Shown here: positions 43,419 to 52,105 of the stretch, piece after piece
Position numbering within the stretch: the first letter of the stretch is position 1
Layout of the letters: each line of letters starts with the position of its first letter
Assembly: GCA_039817415.1 (NCBI GenBank)
Contig: JBCBVV010000029.1
Coordinates: forward strand, 1-64,000
Length of the DNA: 64,000 nt
Origin: JALEFZ01 sp039817415
GTDB lineage: Bacteria; Bacteroidota; Bacteroidia; J057
Direction: 5' to 3'
The notes under the pieces: model-generated
Database searches by the model: none
What the model was told of the DNA's origin: nothing
Seen by the model: the letters and a program-made list of their open reading frames with translations, nothing else
Translations under genes and position numbers: made by a program

Positions 43419-45371
43419 TTAAAATCCTAAATAGACAGTAGACAATCTCTTTTGATATTTTTCGATTACCTTAAATATCTCTCTAAGGGTTACTTGTTCG
43501 ATTTTTGAAAGGGAAGCAAGTGGAATCATGTTGTCAGGGCTATTGCCTTCCATGATCAAGCGCGTTTGATGGGTAAGACGAAGCCTCATCATGAAGTAGT
43601 AAGCCTGATGGAGTTCTGTAAATTCTGCCTCACTTAAAACCGCAGAAGGAATAAGGCCCTTTAGCCTTTCCCCGGTGTTGGTCAGCCTAAGTTGTTCACG
43701 AAGAGAATAGATTCTGGCGTAATCAGTAATGGTTTGCATGGCCCTTTTGATATTGATGCCTTTGCGATCTTCGGAAGTCGTCTCCTGAAGCATACCAAAC
43801 CACCCAAGAGGAGGACGATTCACTAGACTATGTCTTGCCAATTGAGCCAAAAATGAACTTCCCCTTTCTTCTAATACGCCTTGCACATAGCTCAATAGTT
43901 CCTTCATCAAGGGAAAATGACCATAAATAGCCTTGGCATCAAAGAAAACCGAAGCTATCAAGGCCCTTTCTCCCATAGGTTGAGAAATCCAATCCAGATA
44001 GTACTTCTTCCACACAGATAAAGATTGGTTCCAGGCAGGATTGCTCGCCATCAATTTGCCTTGGCAATAGGAAAAACCTACAGTATTCAATTCATCTGAA
44101 ATCAACTTGCCTAGTTGGAGGAAATATGTCTGAGTCTGTTCTTGTTCTTCTTCCGGTACATCCTCGAAAATGATAGCGTTGTCTTGGTCGGTTTTAAGGC
44201 TTTGTTCTCTTCTGCCCTCTGATCCCAAGGCTATAAAAACGAATCTGGAAGGTGGAGGACCTAGTTTACGGATAGCTTTACCGATGATATTTTGTGTGAT
44301 CGCATCTGAAATACTGCTGACAATCTGATTGACAATTTCAGGACGAGTACCTCTTTCAATCAAGGAATCTACCATTTCAGGAACTTCCCTCCATTTGTCC
44401 TGAAGAATCTTGGTATCATAGCTGGAGCGGATGGATTGAATAAAAAGGAATGGGCTTTTTCCTTGCGCATTCAAAAGCCTTCCCAAGCCCACGATTCCTA
44501 CTACTTTCCCAGATCTCTTGACCAATAGGTAATTAATTTTGCGGCGGAACATCTTTAAAATCGCCTCGAACACAAACTCTTCAGAGTCGATGGTATAAAT
44601 GGGCCCCCTCATGATGGCAGTAACGGGTTCGTCCATGCCAATCCCTTCTGCAATGGCCTTGCTTCTAAGGATTTGATCTGTAATAATCCCTTCATAATAT
44701 CCATTCTCTGACCTAACAAGAATGTAGCTCCTTCTATTGGTGGTCATTTGCTTGGCAGCATCTCTGATGCTCGTGCTGGTGGGGCAGGAATTGATCGTTT
44801 GGGTATAGAACGAATGGAGTTGTTGCTGGAAGGCGAGATCCGATACCTGAAAAGTAGAGCCTTTTCGAGGTTTTTCCAGCATAAGGTTAGCATAGCCTGC
44901 TTCGAGCATTCTTTTTCCAAAGTGCTGGATGAAAAACTCATTGAAGTCCTTTTCCCGCTTACACAACTCCAGAAAACTCTCTTTTGGAATATTGATGAGT
45001 TGGGTAGGGCTAAGGGTTCGTACCGATCTAAATGCCTTTTCATTGTTGAGAAGCATTGATACAGCTCCAAAGCTTTCACCTGCATGAAAACTTTCCTGGT
45101 AGGCCTTTTGGCCATTAGGACGCTCAAAGTATTTTTCAACACTGCCCTCGTAGATGACCGACAGTGCTTCTAGTGTACTTATTCCTTGCTGACAAATTAC
45201 TTGATCAGCACTATGTCTTGACAGATAGAGGGAAGATTCCACTGCCTCCCAGTCTGCCTCCTTTAGCAGGTTGAAGGGAGTAGACTTCTTCAGGAAGATC
45301 CAGGTTTTGTCAGTCATAGCCTGTTTGAGCATAGCGATTCCCGGTTTAGTATTCTGTTGTGAACTTAGCAT
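43419..45371 (-). CDS. cNMP-binding, CBS and DUF294 nucleotidyltransferase-like protein
   Basis: 650 residues in the longest frame. About 25-150: cyclic-nucleotide-binding fold (GISTLEALSVIYEGSVEKYF). About 190-310: two CBS domains. About 340-480: DUF294 nucleotidyltransferase domain with ALGSEGRREQSLKTDQDNAI (GSEGR...DQD, GlnD-like). The C-terminal third is the DUF294_C domain. Family members are thought to be regulatory uridylyl- or nucleotidyltransferases. ATG 45371 touches the T-run of the ahcY terminator, so translation may really start at Met 45332 or 45317. It follows ahcY leftward but behind that terminator. Confidence 0.88.
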   Translation of the reverse strand: MLSSQQNTKPGIAMLKQAMTDKTWIFLKKSTPFNLLKEADWEAVESSLYLSRHSADQVICQQGISTLEALSVIYEGSVEKYFERPNGQKAYQESFHAGESFGAVSMLLNNEKAFRSVRTLSPTQLINIPKESFLELCKREKDFNEFFIQHFGKRMLEAGYANLMLEKPRKGSTFQVSDLAFQQQLHSFYTQTINSCPTSTSIRDAAKQMTTNRRSYILVRSENGYYEGIITDQILRSKAIAEGIGMDEPVTAIMRGPIYTIDSEEFVFEAILKMFRRKINYLLVKRSGKVVGIVGLGRLLNAQGKSPFLFIQSIRSSYDTKILQDKWREVPEMVDSLIERGTRPEIVNQIVSSISDAITQNIIGKAIRKLGPPPSRFVFIALGSEGRREQSLKTDQDNAIIFEDVPEEEQEQTQTYFLQLGKLISDELNTVGFSYCQGKLMASNPAWNQSLSVWKKYYLDWISQPMGERALIASVFFDAKAIYGHFPLMKELLSYVQGVLEERGSSFLAQLARHSLVNRPPLGWFGMLQETTSEDRKGINIKRAMQTITDYARIYSLREQLRLTNTGERLKGLIPSAVLSEAEFTELHQAYYFMMRLRLTHQTRLIMEGNSPDNMIPLASLSKIEQVTLREIFKVIEKYQKRLSTVYLGF

Positions 45372-45407
45372 AAAAAAAAGGGCTACTCAAAGTATGAGTA
45401 GCCCTTT
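45372..45407 (-). terminator. Terminator of ahcY
   Basis: 12-bp stem AAAGGGCTACTC (45377-45388) with GAGTAGCCCTTT (45396-45407) and a 7-nt loop. Leftward it runs into eight T, which end at the ATG of the next gene. Confidence 0.88.
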
Positions 45408-45427
45408 ATTGATGTCATATGTTGAGA

Positions 45428-46744
45428 TTAGTAACGGTAATGCTCGGGTTTGAAAGGTCCTTCTTTCTTCACACCGATATAGTCCGCTTGATCGTCTCTT
45501 AGTTCTTCCAATTCTGCACCGATCTTGGCAAGGTGCAAAGCTGCAACCTTCTCATCAAGATGCTTGGGAAGAACGAATACTTCATTAGGATATTTTCCTG
45601 GGTTGTTCCAAAGTTCAATCTGCGCCAGGGTTTGGTTGGTGAAAGAGTTGGACATCACGAATGATGGGTGTCCAGTTGCACAACCAAGGTTGACAAGACG
45701 ACCTTCTGCAAGCAGGATAATGTCATTCCCATCTACGTTGAAGATATCTACCTGAGGCTTCACATTGATCATGTTCTCGCCGTAATTGTCCTTCAACCAG
45801 GCAACGTCGATTTCATTGTCAAAGTGGCCGATGTTACAAAGGATAGTTTTGTCGTTCATCAATCTGAAGTGCTCTTCACGAACGATGTCCTTGTTTCCTG
45901 TGGCAGTTACTACGATTTGCGCACGAGGAATGGCATTGGTCATTTTGCGTACTTCGTACCCGTCCATAGCAGCTTGTAGTGCACAGATAGGATCGATTTC
46001 AGTAACGATAACACGTGCACCTGCACCACGTAGGGAGGCAGCCGATCCTTTTCCTACATCACCGTATCCTGCTACAACAGCCACTTTCCCAGCAACCATG
46101 ACGTCAGTTGCACGGCGGATAGAATCTACCAGAGACTCTTTACATCCGTACTTGTTGTCAAATTTTGACTTGGTTACAGAGTCGTTTACGTTGATAGCGG
46201 GAAGAGGAAGGGTTCCATTTCTTTCGCGCTCGTACAATCTATGAACACCAGTAGTGGTCTCTTCGGAAATACCGCGAATGTCTTTTACGAGTTGAGGATA
46301 GCGATCCAGTACCATATTGGTCAGGTCTCCACCATCATCCAAGATCATATTGAGCGGCTCCTGATTTTCACCAAAGAACAGCGTTTGCTCGATCGCCCAG
46401 TCAAATTCTTCCTCACTCATTCCTTTCCAGGCGTAAACCTGAATACCTGCCTCTGCAATAGCAGCAGCAGCGTGATCCTGAGTAGAGAAAATATTACAAG
46501 AAGACCAAGTTACATCGGCACCCAGTTCAACGAGTGTTTCAATCAACACAGCAGTCTGGATGGTCATATGTAGACATCCGGCAATTCTTGAACCTTTCAG
46601 GGGCTTGGATTCTCCAAATTCCTCTCTAAGGGCCATCAAGCCGGGCATTTCAGCTTCTGCTAGCTCAATTTCCTTGCGTCCCCATGCTGCCAGGTTGATG
46701 TCCTTTACCTTATATGGCAGAAATTTAGCGGTTGCTTCTGACAT
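45428..46744 (-). CDS. ahcY: Adenosylhomocysteinase
   Basis: Splits S-adenosylhomocysteine to adenosine and homocysteine, ending the methyl cycle. 438 residues. The NAD-binding site VVAGYGDVGKGSAASLRGAG, the substrate region CNIFSTQDHAAAAIAEAG and the C-terminal LDEKVAALHLAKIGAEL plus PFKPEHYRY end are diagnostic. It has a strong predicted promoter at 46770-46802 and a strong terminator. No SAH riboswitch was recognised in the 56-bp leader region. Confidence 0.97.
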   Translation of the reverse strand: MSEATAKFLPYKVKDINLAAWGRKEIELAEAEMPGLMALREEFGESKPLKGSRIAGCLHMTIQTAVLIETLVELGADVTWSSCNIFSTQDHAAAAIAEAGIQVYAWKGMSEEEFDWAIEQTLFFGENQEPLNMILDDGGDLTNMVLDRYPQLVKDIRGISEETTTGVHRLYERERNGTLPLPAINVNDSVTKSKFDNKYGCKESLVDSIRRATDVMVAGKVAVVAGYGDVGKGSAASLRGAGARVIVTEIDPICALQAAMDGYEVRKMTNAIPRAQIVVTATGNKDIVREEHFRLMNDKTILCNIGHFDNEIDVAWLKDNYGENMINVKPQVDIFNVDGNDIILLAEGRLVNLGCATGHPSFVMSNSFTNQTLAQIELWNNPGKYPNEVFVLPKHLDEKVAALHLAKIGAELEELRDDQADYIGVKKEGPFKPEHYRY

Positions 46745-46769
46745 GAATACAGTTATTAGTTCTAAGCGA

Positions 46770-46802
46770 CAAAATTAAATAATCCCCGAAGGGAAATGCA
46801 AA
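46770..46802 (-). promoter_or_regulatory. Predicted ahcY promoter
   Basis: On the minus strand, TTTG (46802-46799), a 21-bp spacer and TAATTTTG (46777-46770), an exact TAnnTTTG match. It ends 25 bp before the ahcY ATG. Confidence 0.6.
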
Positions 46803-47358
46803 GATGTAAGTTTTGAACTTAAAATGGACTTATTTGGTTTTCTTTTTTGCCAATTGTAGGACAAATCCTCGTTTCTACTTCATTTCGAGCCCTGATGCCA
46901 GTTTTTTTAGTCTCGAGCTGATGTTGTAATTTGATCATAGATTAAAAAAACTGCATTTGTGATCATTTTTTCTAAAACTAGCCTTAATAAGGTTCAGATT
47001 AGTTGTTCAAACAGGCAATTTCCATAGATGAATGGTTCATTTATCGAATATTTATGACAATTGGTGGATAGATGTTTGTATGCTAAGATTTCTAGCGACT
47101 TAGTGAGCGTTTATTAAGGTATTTGGAACAATAAAAAGCATATAAATATATTGATATGATTAGATGCTATTGCTATTCAGCTAATTAACGACAATTCTTG
47201 TTAACTTAGATGCAGGCTTAGCTAGTTTCGAAAAATGAAAGATGTCGAAAAGAAAACGGGTAATTTTTTAAAGAAAGAAAAGCGTGGGTTTTTGGATTGA
47301 TGATTCCTCAGATGGTTCTACCTTTATCTTACAAACTAGAGCGAGAGGAACAAAGAAC
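46803..47358. other. Long AT-rich intergenic region
   Basis: About 550 bp upstream of the GNAT-like gene. AT-rich, with no tRNA or repeat seen. A 21-codon frame from ATG 47235 (MKDVEKKTGNFLKK...) has a Lys-rich look but no support. An in-frame GTG at 47284 could extend the next gene by 25 residues. Confidence 0.4.
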
Positions 47359-48300
47359 ATGCAACTATTTACTTCATTTCCATCTGAGGACGGGAACCAA
47401 AGCCCCTTCCTTGGATATCAGGCGCATTCTTTGCGGCTGAGGCAGCAACAACCATTTTCTACTGAAGGAAAAGGCAAAGAAAATCTCCTTTACCAAAAAC
47501 CTGTTGATATCTGTAAACCAGTAGGTTCGGGTATTGAGTCCGTGTGGAAACTGAGAAATCCCTTCGATTTCAGCATGGCATGGAGAAAGAAAATAGAGCG
47601 CTATCTAGCGTCTTATAAGTTGATTGTTCGAAAAATGACCAGGTTGGATACCCCAGCAATTTTGGAGTTCATCAAAAAACGTTATCCCGAAAAACATCAA
47701 CACGAAATCTGTGCCTTTGACCTACATAGATGGGGAGAATATGGGCATGGTCTGGTGCTGGTAGATCAGGAAGGTGTGATTCACGGGCATGTGTTTGAGG
47801 TCGGATATTTGAAAAACAGAACTTCCTATACCATAAGATTGGCCGTTTCTCAAGATTTAGCAGGCTATGGACTTGGATACCAATTGATTCTTTATTCTTC
47901 TCTCCTGGCTATGGAAGAAGGAGCAGTTGTAAAAAGAGGGATTATCCAGTGTAAGAATCACAAAAGCCTTTATATTAATTTGAATAGAGTGGGTTGGATC
48001 TGCGACGGCTATGAGGCACATGATTCTGAAATGGAGGAATTCTTCCACATTGCCTTGCCTCTCAATCCCTTTAGCTTGATAGCCAATGAGTTTGATGTAG
48101 AGAGAGCCAAAATTTATCTCGAAAGAAAAAGAGAGGGATTGCATTATCAATTGATCCCAGCCATAGACCTAAAGGCCATCAGGTATACATTTGAGCATAC
48201 CCATTTTAAAATTGCAGGCTTTTTTAAGCCGGGTGAACTGAAAAAAGAGGCTATGTTGTTAGCCCTAAGCCAAAGGGAACTGAGTTATCAAACAGAATAA
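47359..48300 (+). CDS. GNAT-like acyltransferase
   Basis: 313 residues from ATG 47359; GTG at 47284 is an alternative. The first 90 residues have no known motif. From about 90 onward a GNAT-type fold is likely: the acetyl-CoA loop region VSQDLAGYGLGYQLIL (Q/RxxGxG-like), preceded by YTIRLA on beta-4. The C-terminal 80 residues are unassigned. The substrate is unknown. The hairpin at 48357-48391 ends it. Confidence 0.68.
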   Translation: MQLFTSFPSEDGNQSPFLGYQAHSLRLRQQQPFSTEGKGKENLLYQKPVDICKPVGSGIESVWKLRNPFDFSMAWRKKIERYLASYKLIVRKMTRLDTPAILEFIKKRYPEKHQHEICAFDLHRWGEYGHGLVLVDQEGVIHGHVFEVGYLKNRTSYTIRLAVSQDLAGYGLGYQLILYSSLLAMEEGAVVKRGIIQCKNHKSLYINLNRVGWICDGYEAHDSEMEEFFHIALPLNPFSLIANEFDVERAKIYLERKREGLHYQLIPAIDLKAIRYTFEHTHFKIAGFFKPGELKKEAMLLALSQRELSYQTE

Positions 48301-48356
48301 ACCATTGAATCCCACACTTTAGCCACGACCCTACAGTACAGCGCGTTTTCTTACCT

Positions 48357-48391
48357 ACCCATAAAGACCAAATGGTATTTATGGGTTTTTA
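48357..48391 (+). terminator. Terminator of the GNAT-like gene
   Basis: ACCCATAAA (48357-48365) with TTTATGGGT (48378-48386), with inner ACC/GGT pairing, followed by TTTTATT. The T-run overlaps the stop of the convergent ABC gene. Confidence 0.82.
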
Positions 48392-49117
48392 TTGACTTCT
48401 GTGGACGAATCGTTGAACTTCTGGAATCATAGAGGACCAGAAGAGCTCAGCTTTATCATGGAAAATGAGTCCTTCTTTGCTTAGCATCGCTACCTGAGTA
48501 CCCACCTTTTTGATTGTTTCCAAGTCATGTGTAATGATAACACTGGTGGTGTTTCCTATCTCAGATAATGTTAAAATGAGTTGGTCAATGTTTCCTGCAT
48601 TTTCAGGGTCAAGACCGGTGGTGGGTTCGTCATAAAACAGGTAGGTGGGTTGGTGAACAATGGCACGTGCAATAGCTACCCTCTTCTGCATTCCTCCTGA
48701 AAGTTGAGCTGGAAACTGTGGCATAATCGAAGGATTCAAATGAACGGCCTCAAGCACCTCAGCCACCCTTTGGTCTATCTCTTCACCCGACAATTCTCTT
48801 TCCTCGTCTAACCTCAGGCCTATATTTTCCCGAACCGTCAAGGAGTCAAAAAGGGCAGCCCCCTGGAAGACCACGCCGCACTTTTGCATAAGCTCTACTT
48901 TGTCTTGCTCCGTCATCTTACCGATTTCAACCTCCTCAAAAAAGATGTGTCCTTCCTGATAATCCTCAAGGCCTAGCATCATTTTCATCAAAATGGATTT
49001 TCCCACTCCACTTCCCCCTACTAGGCAAAGTCTCTCCCCTGTTGGAATGTCCATGGAAAGATGTTGATGGATGTATCGCTTCCCAAATTTTTTCCCTAAT
49101 GATTGGAGTCTGATCAT
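48389..49117 (-). CDS. MlaF-like ABC transporter ATPase
   Basis: 242 residues, a complete ABC ATPase: Walker A GGSGVGKS, Q-loop CGVVFQGAALFDSLTV, signature LSGGMQKRVAIARAI, Walker B YLFYDEPTTGLDP and switch His in ITHDLE. The FQGAALFDSLTV and SGGMQKRVA segments resemble MlaF/Ttg2A, the ATPase of outer-membrane lipid asymmetry transporters. The partner permease (MlaE) and MCE protein (MlaD) are not adjacent. Its start overlaps the stop of the degenerate arginase-fold gene by 4 bp (ATGA), so the two are translationally coupled. Confidence 0.92.
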   Translation of the reverse strand: MIRLQSLGKKFGKRYIHQHLSMDIPTGERLCLVGGSGVGKSILMKMMLGLEDYQEGHIFFEEVEIGKMTEQDKVELMQKCGVVFQGAALFDSLTVRENIGLRLDEERELSGEEIDQRVAEVLEAVHLNPSIMPQFPAQLSGGMQKRVAIARAIVHQPTYLFYDEPTTGLDPENAGNIDQLILTLSEIGNTTSVIITHDLETIKKVGTQVAMLSKEGLIFHDKAELFWSSMIPEVQRFVHRSQ

Positions 49118-50271
49118 GTCATCAATCTATTGTAGGCCAGCCACCATCTTTCTGGAATGTTGTCGGTTCGTGCAAAATCATAATCAGCTTCTGAACAAGG
49201 AACCAATCTACTTCTAGGAAATTCCTTGCCCAATGAATCTGGATAAGGAACCTCCATCCACCAACGAGAAGATAATGGATGTTTATAGAAAGGAATTTCC
49301 TGTACAGAGGCATGTAATTGGACTGCATATTTGCGCATGTTGGATCTATCCTCTAGCGGATGATCCTCCCACTTATTTTGATAACCATCCAGCACATACC
49401 ACATCAACATGGCAGCCATTTGTGCGCTCTGGCCATGGATATCTTTGTCAGGGCGAAATTCGTTGATGCTAAAAGTAGAAAGCCTGTATCCCATACCCGC
49501 ATACCTGGCTAGGGTACAGGCTTGAATGGCCGTTAGACCTGCTGGGGAAGGGGCGGTACTACCCGGAGAATCTGCAAATCGAATGGCAGACATATCTAGG
49601 CTTACCATATGGGCAAGTCTCAACTCAGGTTCAGCTTCTCTGATGGATTGATTGAGCATCCCCAAGCGAGTAGAATGGTAATAGCGATCCTGAAGAAACT
49701 CCTTTTGAGGATCGGTGACAGCAAAGCGCTGGTAGGCAAGGTTGGTAAAAGATGCCAGATGATGCCCTTCCTCCTCTATGATTAGCCGATTGTAGGAGGT
49801 AGCATGGGGGATATCCAGGCCAGCATCAATGTCGAATTTCCTGTCTATATGAACATAAGCTATAGGAGAAGGGGCTTCCTCGTAGGCCTGAAACTGGCCC
49901 AAGCTTTGTCGCTGACCACCTCCCATAATCAGGACCAATTTATCCTCTGCAATCAGCGTCTTTAGGACATAACTCAAAGTATCAAGGTAATCTCCATAGG
50001 CTGCTTTGGCTTTTAGGTTCCCTAAATCGGCAATAACTAGCTTAGAGTCTTGGTAACTATACTGGTGAAAAGCTTGTCGAATTTTTTCGGCAGAATAGGG
50101 TTCATCTTCTTCTTGATACCTACTTCCAAGCAAGATAATATCTGCTTCTCGCCAATCAGGAAATTGTTCCTCAAAAGAGTGTAGGTGGCGACCCATTGAG
50201 CCCTCGTCCATCCCTAATTGGAGGCTCTGGGTAAGGGTAGATATGGGATCAAAAAATACCGATAAATCCAT
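49114..50271 (-). CDS. Arginase-fold protein lacking metal ligands (formimidoylglutamase-like)
   Basis: 385 residues, related over its length to the arginase/formiminoglutamase family (QACTLARYAGMGYRLSTFSI, MLMWYVLDGY). The manganese sites of active members are lost: GGGH reads GGGQ (IMGGGQRQS), DxHxD reads HIDRKFD, and the DxDxxDP segment reads SLDMSAIRFAD. It is therefore unlikely to hydrolyse a ureido or formimino substrate; a binding or scaffold role is inferred. Similar ligand-poor homologues are known in Bacteroidota. It is translationally coupled to the MlaF-like ATPase and divergent from the SDR gene. Confidence 0.85.
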   Translation of the reverse strand: MDLSVFFDPISTLTQSLQLGMDEGSMGRHLHSFEEQFPDWREADIILLGSRYQEEDEPYSAEKIRQAFHQYSYQDSKLVIADLGNLKAKAAYGDYLDTLSYVLKTLIAEDKLVLIMGGGQRQSLGQFQAYEEAPSPIAYVHIDRKFDIDAGLDIPHATSYNRLIIEEEGHHLASFTNLAYQRFAVTDPQKEFLQDRYYHSTRLGMLNQSIREAEPELRLAHMVSLDMSAIRFADSPGSTAPSPAGLTAIQACTLARYAGMGYRLSTFSINEFRPDKDIHGQSAQMAAMLMWYVLDGYQNKWEDHPLEDRSNMRKYAVQLHASVQEIPFYKHPLSSRWWMEVPYPDSLGKEFPRSRLVPCSEADYDFARTDNIPERWWLAYNRLMT

Positions 50272-50351
50272 CGGAGATGCTTTGGTTGAATAAAAGTGAT
50301 AAGGATTTCCTTCCTTTGTCTGGAATTAACAAACAAATTAAGCAAAAAGGC

Positions 50352-51326
50352 ATGATCCTACTTACTGGTGCCACAGGATTTTTAGGTCAACATCTTCTAC
50401 AAGAACTTCTGACTGCCGGATACGAGGTCCGAACCCTTGTCAGAAATGAAAAGAACAGGAACCTTCCCTGGCGCAAAATGGTAGACGTGGTAGAAGGAGA
50501 TGTGTTGGATTTGCTCGCCCTTGATAAGGCCTTGGAGGGAGTAGATACGGTTGTCCATGCAGCAGCTTTTGTATCCTTTTGGAAGAAGAAAAAGGAACAA
50601 GTAATGAAGGTAAACGTCGAAGGAACAGCCAACTTAGTCAACTTATGCCTAGAAAAAGGGGTGGGTAGAATTCTTCATGTCAGCTCTATTGCCGCAATTG
50701 GCAGAAACAAAAAAGGCATCAATACCGAGGAGACTCCTTGGAATCGAGAGGATTCTGTTTCGACTTACTCCATCAGCAAAAGGGAGGCCGAATATGAAAT
50801 TTACCGAGGAATAGGGGAGGGGCTTCAGGCCCAGATCATTAATCCTGGATTGATATTGGGACCAACGGATAATTGGGAAAATGGGACGGGTCAAATATTC
50901 TCAACTGTATACAAGGGTTTAAAAGTTTACAAAGGAGGGAGTGATGGGATGGTAGGTGTAAAGGATGTCGCACGCTCTTGTAGTTTTTTATTAGGGAAGG
51001 ATGTGCCCAATGGGGAAAGGTATATTTTGGTAGGAGAAAACTGGGCCTATCATGATTTGTTAAAGGAAATCGCGATAGCCCTTGGGAAAAATCCTCCTTC
51101 TATGAAGATTCCAGCCTGGGTAGCGAATACAGGCGGACTGTTAAACGAATGGCTTTCTGCCATGACAGGAAAAGAACCTGGAATCACACTCGAGGCTATG
51201 CGTTCTTCTAATGCTGAGGATTCCTACGACGGGAGCAAAATTACCCGTCTTGGATTTGAATACACGCCGATCAAAGACGTCATTAAAGAAACAGCCGAAG
51301 CTTTCCTTCAAAAGCACACCTCCTGA
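50352..51326 (+). CDS. Extended SDR NAD-dependent epimerase/reductase
   Basis: 324 residues from ATG 50352 (MILLTGATGFLGQHLL); an in-frame ATG at 50277 would leave only 5 bp to the divergent gene. The nucleotide motif GATGFLGQ, the VHAAAFVSFW loop and the catalytic YSISK (YxxxK) place it with dihydroflavonol-reductase-like extended SDRs. INPGLILGP follows the usual substrate loop. The substrate is unknown. Confidence 0.9.
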   Translation: MILLTGATGFLGQHLLQELLTAGYEVRTLVRNEKNRNLPWRKMVDVVEGDVLDLLALDKALEGVDTVVHAAAFVSFWKKKKEQVMKVNVEGTANLVNLCLEKGVGRILHVSSIAAIGRNKKGINTEETPWNREDSVSTYSISKREAEYEIYRGIGEGLQAQIINPGLILGPTDNWENGTGQIFSTVYKGLKVYKGGSDGMVGVKDVARSCSFLLGKDVPNGERYILVGENWAYHDLLKEIAIALGKNPPSMKIPAWVANTGGLLNEWLSAMTGKEPGITLEAMRSSNAEDSYDGSKITRLGFEYTPIKDVIKETAEAFLQKHTS

Positions 51327-51404
51327 TCAAAAATTTTTTGGCCTTCTATGCCACAAACAATGAGACAGATAATTGGTAGTTGGAGGTAAATAATTCCTTT
51401 CCTT

Positions 51405-52028
51405 ATGAATACTGGAAGACAACTCCTCAAAACGACCTTCGTGTTTGCCATCATGATGATGCTATTTTCCCTTGTATTCTCTCAACAGGAAATACTGGAT
51501 GAGGTAAACCAAAACCGAATCCAATTGAGCAAGGTTGGAATGTCTGTATTGGGCAGTTGGGCAGTAGGAAATATGGTATTCAGTGGCATTCAAAGAAGTA
51601 GAACAACAGGCGTAAACAGATACTTCCATGAAATGAATGTCTTCTGGAACGTGGTTAATTTGGGATTAGCAGCCGGAGGATTATATGGAGCCTTGACAGA
51701 GGACGCGAGTGGCTATAGCCTATTGGACACCTATACCAAACAACAAAGTATAGAAAAGATATTCCTCTTTAACATGGCCTTGAACGGGACTTACATGACT
51801 GCAGGGGCTTGGATGAGAGAGCGATCCAAAAGTTTTACAGGGGATCAACTAAGAATGGACCGCTTCAAGGGCTACGGAAATTCGCTTATTCTTCAAGGAG
51901 GATTTCTTTTGCTTTTTGATGCGACTAATTTTTTCCTTCATCATTATCAGGCAGCTCCCAAACTAGAGAAGGTCCTTTCCAGTATTTCAGTTGGTTCCCA
52001 AGGAATTGGTATGGTCATTCGCTTTTAA
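51405..52028 (+). CDS. Membrane protein of unknown function
   Basis: 207 residues with a signal-like first segment (residues 10-26) and about three further hydrophobic stretches. No catalytic motif is seen. FHEMNVFWNVVNLGLAAGG and NMALNGTYMTAGAWMRERS look like a conserved Bacteroidota membrane family. It lies 78 bp after the SDR gene in the same direction. Confidence 0.72.
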   Translation: MNTGRQLLKTTFVFAIMMMLFSLVFSQQEILDEVNQNRIQLSKVGMSVLGSWAVGNMVFSGIQRSRTTGVNRYFHEMNVFWNVVNLGLAAGGLYGALTEDASGYSLLDTYTKQQSIEKIFLFNMALNGTYMTAGAWMRERSKSFTGDQLRMDRFKGYGNSLILQGGFLLLFDATNFFLHHYQAAPKLEKVLSSISVGSQGIGMVIRF

Positions 52029-52105
52029 CACAAATGGGAGGAAGTTCGATACTCCCTCCCTGATCAGACACTAAACACGCTATCTACCCTAAATGCATAT
52101 CTTCC

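Noticed and set aside
46745..46800. SAH/SAM riboswitch upstream of ahcY
   Set aside because: Only 25 bp lie between the predicted promoter and the ATG, too short for a known aptamer.
47284..47358. Using GTG 47284 as the start of the GNAT-like gene
   Set aside because: The 25 added residues show no conserved pattern, and a normal ATG follows at 47359.
52036..52060. GGGAGG/CCTCCC hairpin between the membrane protein and the transglutaminase-like gene
   Set aside because: No T-run on either side and a long loop; support for a terminator is weak.
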